NCBI RefSeq assembly: GCF_018139145.2
Contig: NC_059487.1
Coordinates: 5,105,792 to 5,169,791 of the forward strand
DNA from: Gymnogyps californianus
Lineage: Eukaryota; Chordata; Aves; Accipitriformes; Cathartidae
Direction: 5' to 3'
DNA length: 64,000 nucleotides
Positions 38,359 to 50,212 of the stretch are shown here, piece by piece; positions within the stretch are counted from its first letter, which is position 1; the number at the start of each line of letters is the position of its first letter. The translations under genes and the position numbers were made by a program. The notes beneath the pieces are model-generated. The model was not told the DNA's origin and made no database searches. It worked only from the letters and a program-made list of their open reading frames with translations.

Positions 38359-41300
38359 ACTGCCTTTTTGGTATGTTTGGATTCACTTGGCAATGAAACC
38401 TCGAAATTGATTAATTTATCTTTGGGTCAATGTTGCTATATAGCCCTTCTCCATTTGTAGATAGACAATGGCATGGTCACCTCAATTTGTAACCCTAAAT
38501 TAAGTTTCTTCATTCCACCCCATAATTCCCAGGAAAAAAAAGCCTGACCATTATTATTAGGCAAACATATAAAAAAGTTAGTAAGTGTCGTCTTGCTTCT
38601 AAAAGCAGATGAACTAGAGCATCTTTTCAGATCTGAGTGATAATGAGACAGAGTTTTCACCATGCAGTCATGAAAAATGGGTTCCTTTTGGCTATATTTA
38701 TGCTCCTTTTGGGTCTCTGGTGAAAGAAAATTTGAGTTTTGGATAACTACTGAAGAATTAGGATATTTGGTTATATTGGTCTGTTCAAATATCTCTCATC
38801 CAGGGGAGATGTTCCTTGACAGAGCTGGGTAACAGGATTCCCTTTGTCAGAGCAGTGGCACAGAAATGCTGCAACAGCTATCAAGGATCTGTTTGCAGGG
38901 GCAATTTTGCCCTCAGTCAGTAAACTCTAAAAGAGCTTAATTAATGAGCTCCGTTATCTGGGAGGTGGAGGACAGAAATGAAAGGGGTTAAGCAGTAAAT
39001 ATGCTTTGTTTCTTGCTAAAACTTTTTAATCCTTGCCTTTTCCCTAACATCCTCCTCTTAGGAGATTTTAATCCCAACTGACTTCTTGAAGCTCTCGTCC
39101 CTACTGCAAGCTATGTTTTTTCTGTCAAGGGCTCCAATTCTGCTCTTTCTTCCTAGTGTTTCCCTTTAGTCTGTAATGCAGCCTGGGCTGTAATGTGGGG
39201 GAGAGGGGCTTCAGCTTGGGAAACATCAGTGCATACTCACTAGCTGACTTTTTTCCCAAATTGGACGGAATAGAGAATACTTCCTGCCCCACTGAAAATC
39301 ATCTGCGTAGAAAGATAAAATGGGAGTTAACAAGGGTCAGGTTTATGACAGGGAAAGAAGGCTGCTAATGACCATTATCTATGCCACAGGTTTAACTTCA
39401 TTACTTTTGCATTAAGTTCTTAATGCCCAAAGCAATAAGCAAACTGAGTCCTGTTGAACTGTAGTAACCTAATCTTCTCTCCAAACTAAACAGAGGGGAA
39501 AGCAGAGTCATTTGACATGGCCTTTATTTCATCTTCTCTTTTCCCATCCCCCATTTATATATTAGGTGTGCTGTGAGTTTCCCTTCCTTCTCACAGCCTT
39601 TTTCTTTTTTCTCTTTCCTTCCTTCTTTCCTTTTTCTGGCTGTCCAAAGTGCAGGATTTACCCTGATGAGAGGGTTTAGGCCTTCCATTAATAGTGGGTC
39701 CGGGGTTTTGTCACGTGGAGAAGTCTATCTTGATAATCTTTTAAAGTATAGAATTATGCAAACTATGTCCAGAATCAAAAGCTTTTAATTTCAGAGGTAA
39801 GACAAACTTGAGCTTGCCATGACATTGTGGGTCCCAGTAAGTCAGATCTAGGAGAGCACATTTGCTGGGTGTTTTGAAGTGTGATCACGCTTTTGCAAGG
39901 AGAGTTGAAGGTCTTGGACGATTATCTCCGAATGTGACTTGTGGCATATACCGGCCTTGACTCCAACCATTAGTTCATCTTCCGCTCATTCTCCACTTAC
40001 GACCCCTGCTGACATTTATGGCTCTGAACTTGCCCCACTAGATGTGCGAACAGTTTAGGTTTAGTGAGCAATGAACAAACACCAACAGAGAATTAAATGT
40101 AATTCATGATTTAGAATGAGATCAGCATTTCCGTTGTTTCAGCTCTTCTCCTACTCACCCTCAACCTTGTCAACTAAAAAATAATGAATTACCCTCTTCT
40201 GGTGTGACCTGCAGACTTTTGCTCTGTAGCTGGAAGAGGAAAAGCCATTGAGTAAGAAGAGGGAGCACAAATAGATTTCCTAATACGTGCAGTTCCCAGA
40301 CCAACAGCCTCAGCTTTTGGCAAAGGGTGAAGTCAACAGTGCATCTTTTTTGGGTTCCTCAACAGAATGAGAGGGAAAGAACCAGTGCTGGCAGGTAACT
40401 GGTGAATCTGTCCAATGTGTAAGAAATATATTACCGCTTGTAGAAAAAGGATCCCAAAGTGATAGGTGCCCGAGAAACATGATAGATTAGATAGATAGAA
40501 GAAAATAATATAAACTATGGAGAGTTAAGCAATGAACGTGAGAACCTATGAAAAAACCCTATCAGCAATGCAATGTAATATATTACCATAATCCAATATT
40601 ATATGGTAACCTCCATATGAGAACCTTGCACTCTGAGTAATAAGTGCCGAAGGCTGAACATTTATCTTATGACCTGTTCCCTGTTCAGAACGATCAGGGT
40701 TACTAGATATTTGGGACTCTGAGAAAATTGTCCCTCCGTAATAACGTTTCCCTGCTGTGCAGCACAAAGGGTTTTAGTTTCCTTGTCCCTTTCTGTCTTG
40801 GAAAGGACATATCAATGTTGTTTTTCTGTAGCCAGGAAACTATGGCTACAGTAAGGTCCATGAGTATTACAGCAAGGCTTGATATATCAGTCTGACAGCC
40901 ATCATCTGTTTTAAGAAGTGGTATCTCCTCTCTACAGACCTGTCTGCCGCCTGACTGCTTGGCTTGACTCTACGGCTGCTTTTTTGGCTTGTACTGCTCA
41001 CAGATTCTTCTTCAAATTGCTAACATCCTCAACTCTTTTCTCCCAAATGAGATATTTCTTGTACTTTTAAAATGAGAGAGTCAAGTGAACTACAGGGCAT
41101 GTCGATTCAAGCTGCTGGGAATGCCACAAGTAGGAAGGAGTGAATGGTGGATCCCACCCCAGGTATGTGTAAATGCAAGCAAATTAAATGGTCTCTGTTG
41201 TGTCTTTGGTACTGACTTGCTGAGCTTTGCCTCCCTTCCACGGGAGGGAGGGGAATGTATTTCATCCCTGCACTGGACTTTTTACTGATTGCTGACTCTC

Positions 41301-42744
41301 AAACTCAAACGTCTCCCACTTTGATAAGTTTCTGGCCTTTCCTACTTCTCACTTTCTTCATGCTTTTTCCCATTGGTAACATCTCTTGAGTAACACCATC
41401 TCTTGATGTTTTTCAGCTTGCCTGGGGTTCACAGAGAACCCAAGTTTATTAAGATATCATTATTGAGTTCTGCAAGAAACAAACAAAACCAAAAAGCCTT
41501 CCATTCTGGTAAAACAACCTACCCCTTCCATAAAAGAATTGAGAAGAGATGTGTGCTTTTAAATTCTGATTGTGGTCTCCTTTCAGACATGGGAAACGAC
41601 TTCATTGGATGCCAGATTGGGTATTTAGCCACTAAATGCCTATTTTTTGAACAAACAAGCTACCACAGCTCTGAAGTTCAGGGTGAAGAGGGCTTAGGGA
41701 GAAGCAACACTATTTTCTAGGAGCGTAGAGCAGATCAAGGGCCCCTGTGCAGTGAACTATATCTGATTCAACACAGCCTGCAAAATTAAATTTTGTTCAG
41801 CTTAAGCATTTAATTGCTGCAGATGTTCAAGAGATACTCTGTGAAGCATCACCTACTGGGGCCCTTTGGACAGATGCTGTTTGCTTTGACACTCCATCTG
41901 TCACTTCAAAATAATCACTGAAGCTTTAACTAGCATAACCCTGCAGGGCTGGCATCAAGGCGTGGCACGTAAGAGGTTAAAAATAAGGCCAAGGTCATTG
42001 CGTGCCATGCATGCTAGAAGGTCGGTGAATGACGATTGCCGCTTCTTGCTCTCCACGGTTTTCAGCAGAGAGCACTGTATGTATCATTACGCAAAGGCTT
42101 TTGTTTTGCTTTCTGGAAGATCTTCTAGTACCAATGATATTGGCCCCATAGCTTGTTACATCCTTATATTCAGAGTGTATTTTGGAGAGGAGCAAGATAT
42201 GGCAGCAAATACTGGGTATGGCTTAAACCAAATGAAAAACCTGGTCATTTAATACCAACAAACAGAGATGTAGTATTGGTATGGCTATGGGACACCATTG
42301 GGATCTACCAAAAGAGAGCATAGTTATTAATTGGCCTCAGAGAAGTATAGTGCCTTTGGAAGGCATTTTCTTTTCATGTTGCCATGCCTCAGGTGTTTTT
42401 CCATGTCTCAGGAGGAGGAATTGTGGAGTCAATGAATTAGGCTAGTCAATATGCCTTACTATGTTTGTAAAAGCTTGTTAAGCCCAGACCATTCTCCTAC
42501 TACGTCTGACAAATCTATCCACGCTGAGGCTGTAAATAGCCTTAGTAGTGGTGCTGCTGTAATGGAAGTGGCAGGATGCCTTGCTCTGCACTCCCTTGTT
42601 GATGGTGGCAGTCAGCTCTTCCCCTGCACTGCAGTTCCCAGCCCTGTTAGTACCACATATTGTAAAGCCAAAGGGTACAGTAGACCTATGCATTTTGATC
42701 CATTGTATAACATTCAATTCTGTATAAATCTGATTTCAAATACC
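38359..42744. other. Non-coding DNA, no gene recognised
   Basis: A pyrimidine-rich tract lies at about 39573-39640, a short GATA-type tract at 40480-40500, and small palindromes at 40575-40609 (GTAATATATTAC, then TTACCATA and TATGGTAA arms 11 bases apart). Frames up to 105 codons resemble no protein. Part of 42.4-42.74 kb could be a lost continuation of the neighbouring antisense LINE, but I cannot see it. Confidence 0.6.
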
Positions 42745-44330
42745 TCCTAGAAATCTGATCATAAGCTATTGACTTTATTAGCTCCATTTATAATCTCATA
42801 AGAGAGATGAAATAGGTTTGGTAGGCTGTGGTTTCCATAAACTCATGTTGACTGCTTATAGGTTTGTCCATTTCTATGTTTTGAGGTTCTCATCATTCCC
42901 TTGGTTAGTTTGTTTTCATCAGTCTCAGTATCTGAGTAATGTATCTGTTCGTTGTATTAAGACATTGGCATAACATCAGGTTTATTTTCTAGAATCTTCC
43001 TTCTTCCAAGGCATGCTGAAAGCATTTGCTTCCCAGTTTGGGATCTCTTAGATGGGAATTACTTAGGTGTATTGTCTTGAAAAATGTCTTCCTCTGGTAG
43101 TAGTCTTTTGTGTTTCAATGTTAGCTCCAAGCACAAATTCTATTTTAAGATTCCTAATAAACTTCAGATATACTCTATTTTATGCATTATCCTACTGGCT
43201 ATATAATTTTCCTTGCCTTTATTAGGTTTCTGCAATTAGTTAGCATAGATTAATTCTTTGACCAGTACCATCTCTTCTCTTGACTGTTGGGTTGTGGCAT
43301 CTGGGGCTTTTAGTAAGATGTTCATAAACAATTCCCAGTCATGTTTGGTCAGTGAGACTTTTTCCCTCAACTGAATTGCCCATAACACTTTCACAAAGCT
43401 GAAAGCTTTTCAGGGCACCAAGTATATAGCATTACTAGTTTAGATAGTTTGATCTTGTTGCCTGTAACAGCATGATTGACTCATAATTGATTGTACTTAT
43501 GTTACCACTGTTTGTTGGGTGATCAGTTCCTCTGTTTGTCAAGAGTAAGTTGGTAGAGGTTTTCCCCAGCCTGGTGACTTCTCTGCCACCTTGACAGGTT
43601 ACAGCTAGGATATTTAGCAGTTCTAAGAGAGGTTAGCATCGACCTCTTATCTGGGAGACCTTGAGGTTAGTAGATTATCTTAACTGAAAGAGGGTAGATT
43701 TAGATTAGATGTAAGGAAGAAGTTCTTCACTATCAGTATCAGGGTGGTGAGGCACTGGAACAGGTTGCCCAGAGAAGTTATGGATGCCCCCTCCCTGGAA
43801 GTGTTCAAGGCCAGGTTGGATGGAGCTTTCAGCAACCTGGTCTAGTGGAAGGTGTCCCTGCCCACGGCAGCGGGGTTGGAAGGAGATGATCTTTAAGGTC
43901 CCTTCCAACCCAAACCATTCTATGATCTTTTCATCCTACACCTCATAAACAACCAGGTTTTTTTATTAGTCACCCTGCTGTCTAGCATGATGGTCAGGGA
44001 TGTCAACTAATATGCCATCTCGTTGCTTTATCAGGGTCATCAAGTAGGAAGTGTTCAGGATAGCTTTTTTTTTTTTTTAATTGTTAGTGATTTGGTTATA
44101 GGTAATGCCATCTTTTCCACTCCTCATTTTCTTCTAAGACCTGGGCCCTATCTAAGTAGATTATAACCATTGATTTAAACATTCAATCATGCAAATCATT
44201 CTACAAGTTTCAGTAATAACAGCTAGGTCAAATTAGTGCTCATAAATGACTAATTCTATTTCCTCTTGTTTATGACCCAGGCTTTTGGCATTGGTGTATA
44301 GTTAATTAAATAATCTCTTCTTCCCATCCT
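42745..44330 (-). mobile_element. Ancient CR1-clade LINE, antisense, endonuclease to reverse transcriptase, interrupted
   Basis: Read on the minus strand, about 44297-44200 gives TNAKSLGHKQEEIELV, a stop, then FDLAVITET, matching the CR1 ORF2 endonuclease start 'YTNARSMGNKQEELE..., YDL.AITET'. About 44010-43960 gives GILVDIPDHH, like 'G.L.YR.P.Q'. Beyond the inserted CR1 tail, about 43540 gives 'aacttactcttgacaaacag' (for 'LDLVLTNR'), and 43420-43290 follows the endonuclease-RT linker. About 42850-42810 gives SQHEFMET then YQTYFISLM, matching the RT motif 'QHGFM...SC.TNL'. Stops and frameshifts are many, so it is dead. The most decayed part is 43.0-43.25 kb; the left end is approximate. The catalytic RT half and 3' tail are missing. 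Confidence 0.7.
43681..43926 (+). mobile_element. CR1 LINE 3' tail (avian type), 5'-truncated, sense
   Basis: The segment carries the standard CR1 3' end: 'gagggtagatttagattaga', 'ggaagaagttcttcactatc', 'aggcactggaacaggttgcc', 'cagagaagttatggatgccc', 'gtgttcaaggccaggttgga', 'agcaacctggtctagtggaa', 'ggtcccttccaacccaaacc' and ATTCTATGAT at 43917-43926. About 246 bases remain of a roughly 4.5 kb element, as is usual for CR1. It is far better preserved than the antisense LINE around it, so it inserted later, in the opposite orientation. It encodes nothing. This is the best single clue that the DNA is avian. Confidence 0.95.
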
Positions 44331-45266
44331 CTCTTTGCATTCAGTGCCTTCCTGACCATAGTCTCAGATGGAAATCCATCAAGGGCAGGGTTTACTGATG
44401 CCGCTGTTTGTAGATGATGGTTGGGTGCTCTCCTCACCTCCCTGAGGTCCTTCCAAGTGAGAGCTGAGCATTACAGCACAAGAAGCTGTTATCACCTCTG
44501 CTATTCCTGTCTTGCATCTAAACCGAGACCTGAGAGATGGTGGTCAAGGGCTCGCTTTATGGCTTTTCTTTTGTCCTATAACGTACAGTCCTGTGTCTGT
44601 CTCTTCTCTGTCCTCCTGAATTGGCAGATTATTATGCTTTGTCATTTTTTGGTCCCTACCCCCTATTGAAAGAGATGTCTGACTTCAAGTGACGTGCCCT
44701 GCATCAGGAGATCAGTTAGACTTGTTCAGTGTCCCTTCTGGAGCTTCTTTTTTCTTATATCCCGACTTACGCTTCCATGCCTGATTTCTGTTACTGCTTG
44801 TCCTTTATATAGATTTTGTTCCCTCCTTCATCTGAAGGAGGAGTATTTTTTCCTATTAAGTGATGGCTGCTGTTGCTCCTCATCCCAGGATTTAAATAGA
44901 CTAGCATTTTTCCCCCTGTTTTACTGTACTAAATTCACACAATATAACAGAAAACCAAACCCATACACTGTCAGAGACACTCTCACAGTGTGGTGACCCT
45001 CTTTCTGTCACCTGCCACATTTTTCATGCTCAACCTACAGCTGTGAAACTGTTTTTTTCCCCTTCTCTTTGAACAACAAAGTCCAAAGAACGCTCCTCGG
45101 TTTGATGCCTGTCTCAATTTGCAGAACATCCTTGGACAGAAATGACATTGATAACAGTGAGATAAGAGTCTTCGTGAAAGCAGCAGCAGCAGCTTTTCAT
45201 TGCCAGCTCCTCCAGTGGGCCTGAGCTAATAACAGCCATGCTGCAAACTTTATTTAATTTGTGTAG
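44331..45266. other. Non-coding DNA; may be the decayed 5' side of the antisense LINE
   Basis: If the old LINE continued, its ORF1 and 5' region would lie here in reverse. I recognise no conserved ORF1 motif, so this is conjecture. Frames of about 82 and 100 codons on the plus strand are unsupported. Confidence 0.4.
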
Positions 45267-45318
45267 GCCTGTTCCAGAGCCTTCCTATTGACTTCAGGGG
45301 CATTGGATCGGGCTGTAT
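45267..45318. repeat. Relic of an amniote palindromic MITE-like repeat
   Basis: 'gcctgttccagagccttcct', 'attgacttcaggggcattgg' and 'atcgggctg' parallel the amniote element 'gcctgatccaaagcccattg...', '...cattgacttcaatgggctttgg', 'atcaggccc'. Both outer ends and the central block are recognisable, with an internal deletion. Inactive. Confidence 0.5.
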
Positions 45319-46568
45319 GGTAGCTACGGCTTTGCTTTATGACTCAGTATCACTGTCTTGGAACAGTCTCTGCCAGATCAGTCAGATTTTCCATTAAAAC
45401 ATTCTCTGAGGAGAGAAATGAGTGCTGCCTGCTAGCAGAAATGTCTGATTTTTCACTTGGTTATTTTTCCAAAATAACTTTCTCCTCCACCATGAGAAAC
45501 TTCTGGGTTTCAGGTGGGACAATTCTGTGAGTGTCTTAGAGAGCTGAGAATACCTGCTTGAATCTCTACTAGCTAGCCCTGCTTTTTGTGTTTGAATGTT
45601 CCTTTTGTCCTTTCAATATGTTTCCATGTTGTTACCTGAAATGGGAGGAAACTGATTTTTTTAGGAGTAAAATGTGCAGACCGTATTTCTAGTTAATCTT
45701 CTGTAATAGCAGTTGCTATTGTGTGACTAATTGACCTGTGACTAAATAACTATAATAGTAAAATAATTTTAGCCTAACACCATAAACATCGAAACTAAAA
45801 CTATGACTCTGTAAAGCAGTATTTGTTACGAGCTGAGCATATGCTCCATTAGAGAAAAGGAGACTGTTTGCATTACCAAGCTATAGTATATACCTGCCTC
45901 TTCCCATATAAGTGATTTCCAAAGGTTGCTTTTTTTGGCTTGTATTTTTGCTGTTAGTTTTTTTTTTCCTGAGGGAGAATCAGACCTGAGTTTTGTAGTC
46001 TGATTTGTGTTTTATTTTAGTTGTTTTGTTGCTGGAAATGATTAAGGGTGTGAAGTTGATCTGCCCATGTAACACACCTACTGCCACTCTGACTTGGTTC
46101 CTTATCTGCTCTGGGATTTTAGTTTCTGCTCCATCCATACTGCACTCAAGGCAGTTCAGCCCCAGGAAGGAAGGGGATTAATTTCTCTTTATACAAATCA
46201 GTGTGTTGGTCACAGTTGCTTTCCAACCTCTTGCTCTAACAGGTAGGAAGACATGCAGAGCTATAGACGACTTCAGCCAACTGGAGAAAATGTGCATAGG
46301 TATGTGAGAGCGGTGGCTGGAGATACACAAGCATATAGAGAAGTTGTATAAGAAGGTAACTGCACCTAGAAATTCACGAGTCATCTCCTGATATCCATCT
46401 GACTATCTTGCCCCCTAATGACAGGGAAAGATAGAAGATTTCTTGATGTGAGCAAATATAGGTAGTCATATAAGTGGTCATATCTTCATTGTCTTCATGG
46501 GAGTCAGGAAAACCCCTGCTCGTTACCCCGGGAACATAGATTTTCACTTCTGAGATGGAGTTGTGTCT
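45319..46568. other. Non-coding AT-rich DNA, no gene recognised
   Basis: Only short frames are present. A T-run lies at about 45957-45968. I recognise no repeat, RNA gene or exon. Confidence 0.6.
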
Positions 46569-46655
46569 GAACAGAGAAAAGTTGAGATGGATGGCCTAAA
46601 GTCACAGAGCAAACCATGGCACACCATGTTGAAGTCAGGACATGAGTGGAAAGAA
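46569..46655 (-). repeat. MIR-type SINE relic, antisense (first of three)
   Basis: 'gaacagagaaaagttgagat', 'ggatggcctaaagtcacaga' and 'gcaaaccatggcacaccatg' follow antisense MIR ('ggcacagagaggttaagtga', 'cttgcctaaggtcacacagc', 'aagtcagtggcagagc'). It is diverged but in the right order. Two further antisense copies follow within 600 bases. Confidence 0.45.
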
Positions 46656-46779
46656 CTTCCCGCATCTCAGTGCTCAGAAGAAGAAAAAAAAGAAGTAAAC
46701 AAAAAATTATTAGCAGTTTGCAGTTTTGCTGCTGTCTGCTCCTCTTGTTGGTTTTCTTCTTCTCTGTTCTAGGAATTCT

Positions 46780-46965
46780 ATAGTAGTGCTATGAGGAATA
46801 ATCAATTAATGCTTAGAAAGCAATTATAATGATTCCCAGTTTACGCATGAATAAACAGAACGCAGCTTAGGTGACTGAGTCACAATCATTTTCTGAGTCT
46901 GATAGGGCATGGGCAGCAACAAAGAGCCAGCTCAGCACTTGTGCTCTTATTGCTATTTTGCCAGA
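46780..46965 (-). repeat. MIR-type SINE relic, antisense (second of three)
   Basis: 'ttaatgcttagaaagcaatt', 'gattcccagtttacgcatga', 'aggtgactgagtcacaatca' and, at the far end, 'agcacttgtgctcttattgc' parallel the antisense MIR order: 3' region 'taaagcactt..', 'ccccattttacagatgagga', 'gtgacttgcccaaggtcaca', and the 5' end 'cagcgctcttaccact'. Near full length but much diverged. Confidence 0.5.
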
Positions 46966-47039
46966 AAAGTTGGGGCTGGAGATCAAACAGACAGAAATGA
47001 GTTATAAAGCTCTCTGAATGTAAATTGCTGTGCACTGTT

Positions 47040-47072
47040 TAAATAAAAAAAAAATTTAAAAAAAAAAAATCA
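47040..47072. repeat. A-rich low-complexity tract
   Basis: Two A-runs of 9-12 bases are separated by TTT. The tract sits between the second and third MIR-type copies and may be a remnant of insertion or slippage. Confidence 0.85.
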
Positions 47073-47099
47073 CTACACTTTGTTGTGATTTCAGAAGTA

Positions 47100-47218
47100 C
47101 TGCATAGTTAAGGCAAGACTTGCTTGAGGTCTTACAGGATGACCGTGGGTCATACCAAGGACAGGATCCAGGCATCGTGACTCTAGTGCTGTGCTTAAGC
47201 ACAAGACCATCTTTCCTT
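47100..47218 (-). repeat. MIR-type SINE relic, antisense (third of three)
   Basis: 'agttaaggcaagacttgctt' and 'gaggtcttacaggatgaccg' match 'gttaagtgacttgcccaagg..tcacacaggaagt'. Then 'aggacaggatccaggcatcg', 'tgactctagtgctgtgctta' and 'agcacaagaccatc' match 'cagggactagaacccaggag', 'tcctgactcccagtcccgtg', 'ctctaaccactagaccat'. Core and tRNA-derived 5' end are both readable, making this the clearest of the three. Confidence 0.65.
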
Positions 47219-48101
47219 CCTCTACAAACTTGATATTTTATTATAGAGTGCCTTGTGATATAAGTTCATATGTGATATTTTCTTGTGTGTTCAGCCTGAA
47301 ACATGGTTAATGTAGAAATGTCCTTTTTATGTGCATCATAGCTCATAATGTCTTGCTTTTACTGGAGAATTCACAGCTTCAGTTCAGACACGTGGCCTGG
47401 TACTGGGATCGCTCATTGGTGTTGTTCACAGTTCTGTATGTCCACTGAGTAAGTGCCTTTGGTACTATATGTTCAGATAGGAGAGGATATTTTATAAGGA
47501 TCACTCTTTTCTCCTCCAGGGATGAAGGTGTTACCGTGATGTAAAACCAGGTCAGGATGAAGTTCCCCCTTCATGTCTGGGGACAAATTTTTTGTTATTT
47601 GAAAACCTACAGAGCCCATGTAACTGCAGAAGAACAAGCACAAGCCTTGCTATCCTACTTCATATGCTATCAGCCAAACGAGCAAGCCAGCTTTTGAGTC
47701 CTCCGGGGTCATTTTATTTTTAGGGCTGATGCCTGAAGCAGGAGGAAAACAGCTTGATCTGTAGGTTCTGCTTTGAGCTTCCAGTGCTGGCAGCAAAAAG
47801 CAACTTCTTTTGACGTGCAGGCCGAGTTTAACCAATGGAAAAAGCCGTATGGGCCAGTGAGTTGCCGTATTTTGAGTGTTGCTGTTCCGAAGCACAGCAC
47901 AGTTCCTTGTCTGTCACAGAGCTGATTTACTTTTGATCTCTTCAGTCTATACTTGACATGCCAGCTGTTTTTCTGTCTCTATTTAATATCAGGCTTTTTC
48001 TCTCCATGCTTTTTCAGGTTTTTCATTTTTCCTTGTTTGTCTGAAGTCCATCTTGGAGACACTTGTTGCCCTGTTCTCTGATCTGTTTTGAGCCTCTGCC
48101 A

Positions 48102-48120
48102 GCTGCTGCTGCTGCTGCTG
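48102..48120. repeat. (GCT)6 trinucleotide repeat
   Basis: Six GCT units in a row followed by G. In one plus-strand frame this reads as a short leucine run, but no coding exon is supported. It is a possible polymorphic microsatellite. Confidence 0.9.
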
Positions 48121-50166
48121 CCAGTGGATAAAATGACTGAGTCACCACTTTGTGAATTTTGCATTTGCTTGTGGGGTGGCAGAGCCAAGGCCATCATGAA
48201 CAAATCAAGCAACCACAACAAAGGCCCAAAACACAAACACTGGGACTTAACCTCAAAGCATATGCTGGAGCCCGATGAGGTGACAGCCAGCAAAATGCAT
48301 ACCGAAGGACCTCAAAGCATTACTCAATCTCAGTCCTACTTTAACCACATCAGAGGCGTACACCTCACACAGCTCTGGATCAGGGGAGAGGGTGGAAGGG
48401 AAAGGTAGCAGTGATCAAAGGACCTTTTTCCTCCTCCCAGAATGCGTTTATCAGAGCAGAGCAGCAGATGAAAAAAAAAAAAAAAGAAAAATATACTCAG
48501 GGTTATTGAACACAGCAAAGCTGCAGTTGAAGAAAGCAGCACTAAATGCACGAGAGAAGGCCCAGCTTGGCAGACTGGCTCCTTCTCTGCACTATCTTGT
48601 GTGGCTGTGGGCCCAAATGACTGTTTTGCTTTGCTTCAGCTGGGTCGGGCTGGTCGGGCAGCTTGCTTCTCTGGACCAGCACCATTTCCCTACAGTGATG
48701 GCAGTGTGCTGTCACCACAGTGCTTCCACTGGTTTGGCTTTGATCTGTACCTGTTCTCATGAAATTGTCCCAGCGCTGACTTGCTCTCAATGGCTGTGTT
48801 TCCTTGTTTCCCATGCTTTCTAAATGTCCTGCTCGTTAGCCTAAGAAACATTATATCAGGAAAAAAAACTGTCTCTGGTTGACCTGAAGGGCCAGTGGGT
48901 GTTTGGGCTCTCCACGCCTCTGTCTGCTGGGACTAGAGCTTGCCAAAAGGTAAATTATACCCTATGTGCCAGCAGTGATTAACTAAACACAGGGTTAATC
49001 AGCACGGTGATGCTGAAGCCAGTGGAGGTTTTGTTACTTAATTTTAGCTTGATCAGGGTCACCCCTATGCTGCCAGCAGAGGCACGGGGGCATTTAATAT
49101 AAGCTGGGCATCAGGGCTCTGTGGCTACCTCCAGGTTTGGTCACTTTTGTTGACGGCATGAAAGGCTGAAATGCACTCATCCAGTCTGCAAGCAGAGGAT
49201 GGGACTGTATCAGTGTGTCATTTAAAATATCTTGGCCTGTTTGGCTTGTAATAGCCCTATAGTAAAAAGATTTTTCATTCTTTAGCCCTGATGCAAAAGG
49301 GAAATGGGTTCCTATTTGCATTGTCCCCACAGTGTTTGTGTAATTAATGTACGTGGGGGTTCTCCCTCCCCCACCCTCTCCCAAGGTAAAAAATGACCTT
49401 GTCAAAACTTAGATTACAAAATCTTAGTTACTAAGCAATGGGTAGGGCCCCACTGGGATGGCATCCCTGCTCCTGAAATGGTATGTATAGTAAAAACTAA
49501 TAAAAATGGTGTCAGAGGCTCTCAGGCTTCCAAGTCCCCTGCTGTGTGACCCCCTGATCCCAATTTATTAGCTGAACCCAGGGAAGCAGACAAACCTCGC
49601 TGGCTCCAGACTGTAGGCTCCAAGAAAGGAAATAATGCGAGCTCCAGAGCAGCGGCTCCAGAGCAGGAGGGAAGGAAGGAGGGAGGGGAATCCTCATGGA
49701 AAACAGGGGGTTGAGAGTAGGGCTGGAGGGAGCTGCTGACAAGAGCCATCTGAGCAGGACAGGGAAGGGAAATTCGCTCTGTGATATCTCAGTACCTTGA
49801 CGTTCAGATGCTTTAAACATGTCGGAGAGGAAGGGAAGGAAGGGGGTGGGGAGAGCAGGGATTGTGAGGAGGCAACCAGCCAAAGTTGTTTCCTTTCATG
49901 TGTTAGCAGCGTGCTTTGGTCTGAGATCACCTTGTGCTGGTGACGGAGGATTTAGCAGCTGGGGGTGGCAGATGGAGTGGCAAAGAATGTGCCCTGTGGG
50001 TCAGAGGGGATGCGCCTTCCCCCTCTCCCGCTCCCCAACTGCAAGAATTTTCTCTTTAAAGCATTAAAGGCAATGCAGCTCATCACGTTGCTGCTAACCC
50101 CCTGGATTTCCTCTTTGGTGTGCGGTACACATAGCAATTAAAGCATGTTGCACAAGGGGAGTGTGA

Positions 50167-50212
50167 TTTTTCTTTCTTTTTTTTTCTTTTTCTTTTTTTT
50201 TTCCTCTTGAAA
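50167..50212. repeat. Homopyrimidine T/C tract
   Basis: About 45 bases consist only of T and C, mostly T-runs split by single C. On the minus strand it is an A-rich purine tract. It could be the tail of an unrecognisable antisense retroelement or simple slippage. Confidence 0.85.
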
